From SLJN01 sp964505385 (GTDB lineage: Bacteria > Bacteroidota > Rhodothermia > Balneolales > Natronogracilivirgulaceae): a stretch of 13,156 bases of DNA. The DNA is taken from NCBI GenBank assembly GCA_964505385.1, contig CAZDIA010000068.1, positions 1-13,156 of the forward strand, written 5' to 3'. Positions 13,105-13,156 of this stretch are shown piece after piece. The notes under the pieces are model-generated. The model did not search any database. It saw only the letters and a list, made by a program, of their open reading frames with translations, and was not told the origin of the DNA. Every line of letters starts with the position of its first letter. Positions within the stretch are counted from its first letter, which is position 1. Position numbers and translations under genes: made by a program.

Positions 13105-13156
13105 CAGTAGTGTCCGGTTAAATGTCAAAGAGTCCCAACTGGTTAGCTTGAGAGGC
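13105..13156. mobile_element. Putative insertion-sequence end (right edge of window)
   Basis: CAGTAGTGTCCGGTTAA (13105-13121) is the perfect inverted partner of 38-54; the sequence then diverges (ATGTCAAAGAGTCCC and on). If the element continues to the right, the window ends just inside it. If the two termini instead face inward, they would bound the whole 13-kb segment. The presence of typA inside makes the first reading more likely. Confidence 0.45.

Noticed and set aside
38..13121. The whole window as one 13-kb transposon bounded by the 17-bp inverted repeats
   Set aside because: It contains typA and other core-type genes and no transposase; separate insertion-sequence ends beyond each edge are simpler.

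Overview
The window looks like chromosomal DNA from a member of the Bacteroidota/Balneolota group. Three things suggest this: promoter-like boxes close to TAnnTTTG with an upstream TTTG or TTG, mostly weak Shine-Dalgarno sites, and protein variants typical of that group (GH20 lipoprotein, FadD15-type ligase, TypA). This assignment is an inference from style, not from a marker gene. Core genes are separated by repeat-rich, AT-rich intergenic DNA, and the two ends look like accessory DNA.

Left end (1-1855): an inverted-repeat terminus that resembles an insertion-sequence end, then a GT4-family glycosyltransferase gene enclosed almost exactly by a long inverted repeat (arms 61-255 and 1547-1720). 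Next (1856-4838, minus strand) is a translationally coupled pair: a long-chain acyl-CoA synthetase followed by a bile acid:sodium symporter-family transporter. A small heat-shock protein (Hsp20) with a strong ribosome binding site and a clear terminator is divergent from a large lipoprotein beta-N-acetylhexosaminidase (GH20). The spacer between them carries a 13-bp inverted repeat and a perfect hairpin. The GH20 gene ends inside an 8-bp tandem repeat. It converges on typA/bipA (minus strand), which lies downstream of a small unrecognised protein gene.

Right end (11140-13156): a stretch with ATCG-rich inverted repeats and a decayed-looking reading frame, then a two-gene module. The first gene is a zeta-toxin-like P-loop kinase broken by a one-base deletion in an A run. 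The second encodes a 63-residue lysine-rich protein and overlaps it. The module is bounded by a 12-bp complementary pair, and the downstream member sits in a sequence that resembles the left half of an integron attC site, so the module may be an integron cassette or its remnant. No integrase is present. The window closes with a copy of the same 17-bp terminus seen at the left end, in inverted orientation.

The most interesting candidates are the glycosyltransferase in its inverted-repeat frame and the kinase/small-protein cassette with attC-like boundaries. The middle genes are ordinary housekeeping or glycan-use genes. No tRNA, rRNA, CRISPR array or recognisable transposase gene was seen.
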